NCBI GenBank assembly: GCA_023266245.1
Contig: JAHFRO010000088.1
Coordinates: 1-9,026, forward strand
DNA length: 9,026 nt
Source: Betaproteobacteria bacterium
GTDB lineage: Bacteria; Pseudomonadota; Gammaproteobacteria; Burkholderiales; SG8-41
Reading direction: 5' to 3'
Every line of letters begins with the position of its first letter. The first letter of the stretch is position 1. The notes beneath the pieces were generated by a model. That model searched no databases. It had not been told where the DNA came from and saw only the letters and a program-made list of their open reading frames with translations. The position numbers and the translations under genes are program-made. Positions 6,104-9,026 of this stretch are shown one piece after another.

Positions 6104-6206
6104 GGGTTTTCCGCAACGGCCATCATTGCCTGGAGCGCAAGGTAACGCCTGCGGGTAAGGCCGGCACTTCGCTATCAGGCCCGCGTCAGCAAATAAACCG
6201 TTGTTT

Positions 6207-7220
6207 ATGGCGCAAAAGGCACGCATCGAGCTGGTATGTCCGGCAGGGAACCTCCCCGCGCTGCGGACGGCTGTCGACAACGGCGCCGACTGCGTCTATA
6301 TCGGTTTGCGCGACAACACCAACGCTCGCAACTTCAGCGGCCTCAATTTCGACCTCGCCGCTGCGCGCAACGGGCTGCTCTACGCGCACACCAAGGGCGT
6401 CAAGGTGTTGCTCGCGATCAACACCTACCCGCAACCAGCGACCTGGCAGCGCTGGACCCAAGCCGTCGATATCGCCGCCGAGCTCGGTTTCGACGCCATC
6501 CTCGTCGCCGATCCGGGGCTCATGCGCTACGCCGCGGCCGCGCATCCGCAGCTGCGTCTGCATCTCTCGGTGCAGGGCTCGGCAACCAACTACGAGGCGA
6601 TCAACTTCTACCACCGGCATTTCAACGTGCGCCGGGCGGTGCTGCCGCGCGTGCTGTCGGTGGCGCAGGTCGAACAGGTCATCAGAAACACGCCGGTCGA
6701 GATCGAAGTGTTCGGCTTCGGGAGTCTCTGCGTGATGGTCGAAGGCCGCTGCGCGCTCTCCTCCTACGTGACCGGGGAGTCCCCCAACATGGCGGGCGTG
6801 TGCTCGCCGGCCAAGGCGGTGCGGTGGGAACAGCAGGCGGACGGTCTCGAAGTGCGCTTGAATGGCATTCTGATCGACAAGTACGGCGCTCACGAGAACG
6901 CGGCCTACCCGACGCTGTGCAAGGGCCGCTTCAAGGCCGGCGAAGACACTTATTATGCGATCGAAGAACCCGCGAGCCTCAACGCGCTCGAGTTGTTGCC
7001 GGAACTCGCCCGCATCGGTGTCGTCGCGGTCAAGATCGAGGGCCGCCAGCGCAGCCCCGCTTATGTCGCCGCGGTCACCCGCGTATGGCGGCAGGCGCTC
7101 GACACGTGTATGCGGGATACCAACGACTACGCCGTGCAGCCACACTGGGCCGCGGAACTGTGCCGGATGTCCGAAGGACAGAGCTACACGCTCGGCGCCT
7201 ATCACCGTCCCTGGAAATGA
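6207..7220 (+). CDS. ubiU: Oxygen-independent ubiquinone hydroxylation protein UbiU (U32 peptidase family)
   Basis: 337-aa U32-family protein that, with UbiV, forms a [4Fe-4S] heterodimer needed for the ring hydroxylations of ubiquinone synthesis when oxygen is absent. The start ELVCPAGNLPALRTAVDNGADCVYIG and the block NARNFSGLNF are typical of UbiU. Four cysteines, C175 (GSLC), C182 (GRC), C199 (GVCSPA) and C238 (PTLCKGRF), have exactly the spacing I recall for the cluster ligands of E. coli UbiU (169, 176, 193, 232), shifted by six. The ATG at 6207 is chosen over the TTG at 6201 because family members begin close to this point; no strong ribosome binding site is seen. First gene of the ubiU-ubiV-trhA-like-ubiT run, behind an FNR-type promoter. 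Despite the family name, peptidase activity is not expected. Confidence 0.95.
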   Translation: MAQKARIELVCPAGNLPALRTAVDNGADCVYIGLRDNTNARNFSGLNFDLAAARNGLLYAHTKGVKVLLAINTYPQPATWQRWTQAVDIAAELGFDAILVADPGLMRYAAAAHPQLRLHLSVQGSATNYEAINFYHRHFNVRRAVLPRVLSVAQVEQVIRNTPVEIEVFGFGSLCVMVEGRCALSSYVTGESPNMAGVCSPAKAVRWEQQADGLEVRLNGILIDKYGAHENAAYPTLCKGRFKAGEDTYYAIEEPASLNALELLPELARIGVVAVKIEGRQRSPAYVAAVTRVWRQALDTCMRDTNDYAVQPHWAAELCRMSEGQSYTLGAYHRPWK

Positions 7221-7242
7221 AACGTCCCCGCCGGAAACACTC

Positions 7243-8154
7243 ATGAAACTCGCACTGGGACCGTTGCTTTACTACTGGCCGCGCCAATCGGTCATGAGGT
7301 TCTACGAGGAGATTGCCGGCACCTCCGTTGACATCGTGTACCTCGGTGAAGTGGTGTGCTCGCGCCGTCATGAACTGCGCCTGCCCGACTGGCTGGACCT
7401 CGCGGCTGCCTTGGCGGGCGCGGGCAAGGAAGTCGTGCTGTCAACCCAGGCGCTGATCGAATCCGAGTCGGACCTCAAAACCCTGCGCCGTATAACCGGC
7501 AACGATCGCTTCCTGGTCGAAGCCAACGACATGGGAGCAGTGCACCTGCTGTCGGGAACGACGCCGTTTGTCGCCGGCCCGCACCTCAACATCTACAACC
7601 CGCACACCCTCGCCTTGTTTGCCGAACTCGGCGCCTGTCGCTGGGTAAGCCCGGTGGAAATGCCGCGCCCCATGCTCACCGACATGCTGCGCGCCGCGCC
7701 CGAAGGGCTCGCCACCGAAGTGTTCGCATTCGGCAGGTTGCCGCTCGCGTTCTCCGCGCGCTGCTTCACCGCGCGCCGCAACAACCTGCCGAAAGATGAC
7801 TGCCGGTTCTGCTGCATCGAGCACCCGGACGGGCTTTCCCTCGACACTCGCGAGGGCCAGCCGTTCCTGGTGCTGAACGGCATCCAGACCCAATCTGCCA
7901 CGGTTTATAACTTGATCGACGAGCTCGATGTGCTCGCCGGCATCGGCGTGGACGCCGTGCGCATCAGTCCGCAATCCCGCTACACGCCGGAAATCATCGC
8001 GCTGTTCCGCCAATGCGCGAGCGGCGCGCTCGCCGCGGCTCAAGCCGCGCGCGAGCTCGAGCGGATGGCGCCGGGCGCGCTGTGCAACGGCTACTGGCAC
8101 GGCAAACCGGGGCTCGAGCAGGTTGCTGTGTCACACCGAACTGCTGAGGCATGA
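7243..8154 (+). CDS. ubiV: Oxygen-independent ubiquinone hydroxylation protein UbiV (U32 peptidase family)
   Basis: 303-aa partner of UbiU. The first residues, KLALGPLLYYWPR, and the segment DIVYLGEVVCSRRHELR are typical of UbiV. Cluster-ligand candidates are C39, C174, C187 and C191 (RCFTARR...DDCRFCC). These match, allowing a six-residue shift after C39, the positions I recall for E. coli UbiV (39, 180, 193, 197). C190 next to C191 is an extra cysteine. The gene begins 22 bases after the ubiU stop, with only a weak upstream purine stretch (CCGGAAAC), and ends 3 bases before the hemolysin III-family gene. The UbiU-UbiV pair is thought to take its oxygen atoms from a non-O2 donor (prephenate in E. 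coli). Clearly co-transcribed with ubiU. Confidence 0.95.
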   Translation: MKLALGPLLYYWPRQSVMRFYEEIAGTSVDIVYLGEVVCSRRHELRLPDWLDLAAALAGAGKEVVLSTQALIESESDLKTLRRITGNDRFLVEANDMGAVHLLSGTTPFVAGPHLNIYNPHTLALFAELGACRWVSPVEMPRPMLTDMLRAAPEGLATEVFAFGRLPLAFSARCFTARRNNLPKDDCRFCCIEHPDGLSLDTREGQPFLVLNGIQTQSATVYNLIDELDVLAGIGVDAVRISPQSRYTPEIIALFRQCASGALAAAQAARELERMAPGALCNGYWHGKPGLEQVAVSHRTAEA

Positions 8155-8157
8155 ACG

Positions 8158-8775
8158 ATGTACCACGGCGAGCGATTTAACGGCATCACCCATTTGATGG
8201 GAACGGCGCTTGCTGCGGCCGGCGCAACGGTGCTGGTAATGCTGGCCGCGCGCCAGGGCGACCCCTGGAAGATGGTCAGTTTCAGTATTTACGGCGTCAT
8301 GCTATTCGCGCTCTACACCTTGTCCACCCTTTACCACAGCACCCGCGGCAAGCTGAAAGATGTCTTCCGGAAACTCGATCAGTGTTCGATTTATCTGCTG
8401 ATTGCGGGCACCTATACGCCGTTTACCCTGGTCACTCTGCGCGGGGCTTGGGGGTGGTCACTGTTCGGGGTGATCTGGGGCCTGGCGGCCCTCGGCATCG
8501 CCCAGGAAGCGTGGCTGGGAAAAGGCGCAAGGATACTTGCGCTGGTCATTTATGTCCTTATGGGCTGGCTCGCCGTGATCGCGGTCAAGCCGCTGATTGC
8601 GGCGTTGACCCCTGCCGGGTTTGCCTGGCTGGCAGCGGGTGGCCTGTTCTATACCGGTGGCATCATTTTCTATGCGCTCGATGAAAAGCTGCGGCACGGG
8701 CACGGGATCTGGCATTTGTTCGTACTGGCAGGCAGCGCCAGCCATTACCTCGCAATACTGCTTTATGTGGCGTGA
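8158..8775 (+). CDS. trhA: Hemolysin III / TrhA-family (PAQR-like) membrane protein
   Basis: 205-aa integral membrane protein with about seven hydrophobic helices. Family motifs are present: GITHLMG near the N-terminus, STLYHS (S56, H60), a D74 after the first loop (FRKLDQCSIYLLIAGTYTPF), and a C-terminal HGIWH (H182, H186) in HGHGIWHLFVLAGSASHYL. In the PAQR superfamily the equivalent Ser/His/Asp residues line a zinc-dependent, hydrolase-like site. The name 'hemolysin' comes from early tests and is probably misleading; E. coli TrhA has been linked to membrane energetics and lipid homeostasis. The start ATG has GAGG (8145-8148) 9 bases upstream and lies 3 bases after the ubiV stop. The ubiT frame begins at or just after its stop. 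Such tight packing inside a ubiquinone operon suggests a linked role in quinone or membrane metabolism, which is inference. The gene symbol is assigned by family only. Confidence 0.88.
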   Translation: MYHGERFNGITHLMGTALAAAGATVLVMLAARQGDPWKMVSFSIYGVMLFALYTLSTLYHSTRGKLKDVFRKLDQCSIYLLIAGTYTPFTLVTLRGAWGWSLFGVIWGLAALGIAQEAWLGKGARILALVIYVLMGWLAVIAVKPLIAALTPAGFAWLAAGGLFYTGGIIFYALDEKLRHGHGIWHLFVLAGSASHYLAILLYVA

Positions 8776-8776
8776 A

Positions 8777-9026
8777 ATGGAATTGCCGCCGTTTCCCGGA
8801 CCGCTGCGAGCCGTGCTGTCGCGGCTGCCGCAGTATCCTCCCGCGGCGGCGCTCGCCGTCCTGCTCAACCTGTGGCTGGGCCATGTGCTGAGCGGCAGGC
8901 ACCTGCCTGCCGCGCTGGGCAAGGTGGTGTGCATCTGCGTGCGCGACGTCGGGCTGCGCCTGCTGTTCGCGATCAAGCGCGACGGTGTCGTCGCCTGCGG
9001 CAACGCGCGCCCGGATGTCACGATCA
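8777..9026 (+). CDS. ubiT: Oxygen-independent ubiquinone synthesis accessory protein UbiT (SCP2 domain; 3' partial)
   Basis: First 83 codons of a UbiT-like protein, running off the window. UbiT has an SCP2 (sterol carrier protein 2) lipid-binding fold and is thought to present the greasy ubiquinone intermediates to UbiU-UbiV. Seen: a hydrophobic N-terminal segment (PPAAALAVLLNLWLGHVL), then CICVRDVGLRLLFAI and NARPDVTI, which line up with IHVRDIDLQWF and NAQADVSF of E. coli UbiT as I recall it. The start is either ATG 8777, one base after the preceding stop, or the in-frame ATG 8765, which overlaps the upstream gene by 11 bases; neither has a good ribosome binding site. It completes the ubiU/ubiV/ubiT set in one operon. 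Confidence 0.88.
   Translation, partial: MELPPFPGPLRAVLSRLPQYPPAAALAVLLNLWLGHVLSGRHLPAALGKVVCICVRDVGLRLLFAIKRDGVVACGNARPDVTI

Noticed and set aside
6110..6175. GCCT...AGG short stems in the ubiU leader as a riboswitch or terminator
   Set aside because: Arms are only about 4 bp, and no T-run or conserved riboswitch motif is visible.
6186..7244. 352-codon minus-strand frame opposite ubiU
   Set aside because: Shadow of ubiU, whose cysteine pattern and family similarity are unambiguous.

Overview
The window looks like a piece of a GC-rich betaproteobacterial chromosome from a facultative anaerobe. This rests on codon use and on the gene set: a class III (oxygen-sensitive) ribonucleotide reductase, the oxygen-independent ubiquinone genes ubiU, ubiV and ubiT, and two perfect FNR-type operators (TTGAT-N4-ATCAA). 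The lineage is an inference from protein character, not a database result.

Layout. (1) 1-1891: two tandem, paralogous radical SAM/SPASM proteins on the + strand. The first is cut at its 5' end by the window edge. Their substrate is unknown. (2) 1906-2828, minus strand: a hemerythrin-like HHE protein preceded by a SirB2-family membrane protein gene. The SirB2 gene is readable only across two single-base frameshifts, both in homopolymers. (3) 2829-3008: the divergent intergenic region, with an FNR box at 2872-2885, a plausible sigma-70 promoter and a 7-bp inverted repeat just before nrdD. (4) 3009-6029: the class III RNR operon. It comprises an nrdD body with no glycyl-radical domain, a separate 63-aa gene carrying that domain, and nrdG, whose N-terminus contains an in-frame 57-bp palindromic element. 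(5) 6030-6206: a second FNR box with textbook class II promoter geometry. (6) 6207-9026: ubiU, ubiV, a hemolysin III/TrhA-family membrane protein and the start of ubiT, closely packed and probably one operon.

How it fits together. NrdG uses a [4Fe-4S] cluster and S-adenosylmethionine to place a glycyl radical on the class III RNR, giving deoxynucleotides without oxygen. UbiU, UbiV and UbiT make ubiquinone without oxygen, which supports anaerobic respiration such as denitrification. The two FNR boxes suggest both modules are switched on when oxygen falls. Most genes in the window encode iron-sulfur, radical or di-iron proteins, so this is an 'oxygen-free metabolism' island.

The features most worth a second look are the split glycyl-radical domain, the palindromic element inside nrdG, the trhA-like gene inside the ubiUV-ubiT operon, and the pair of uncharacterised radical SAM/SPASM paralogs.
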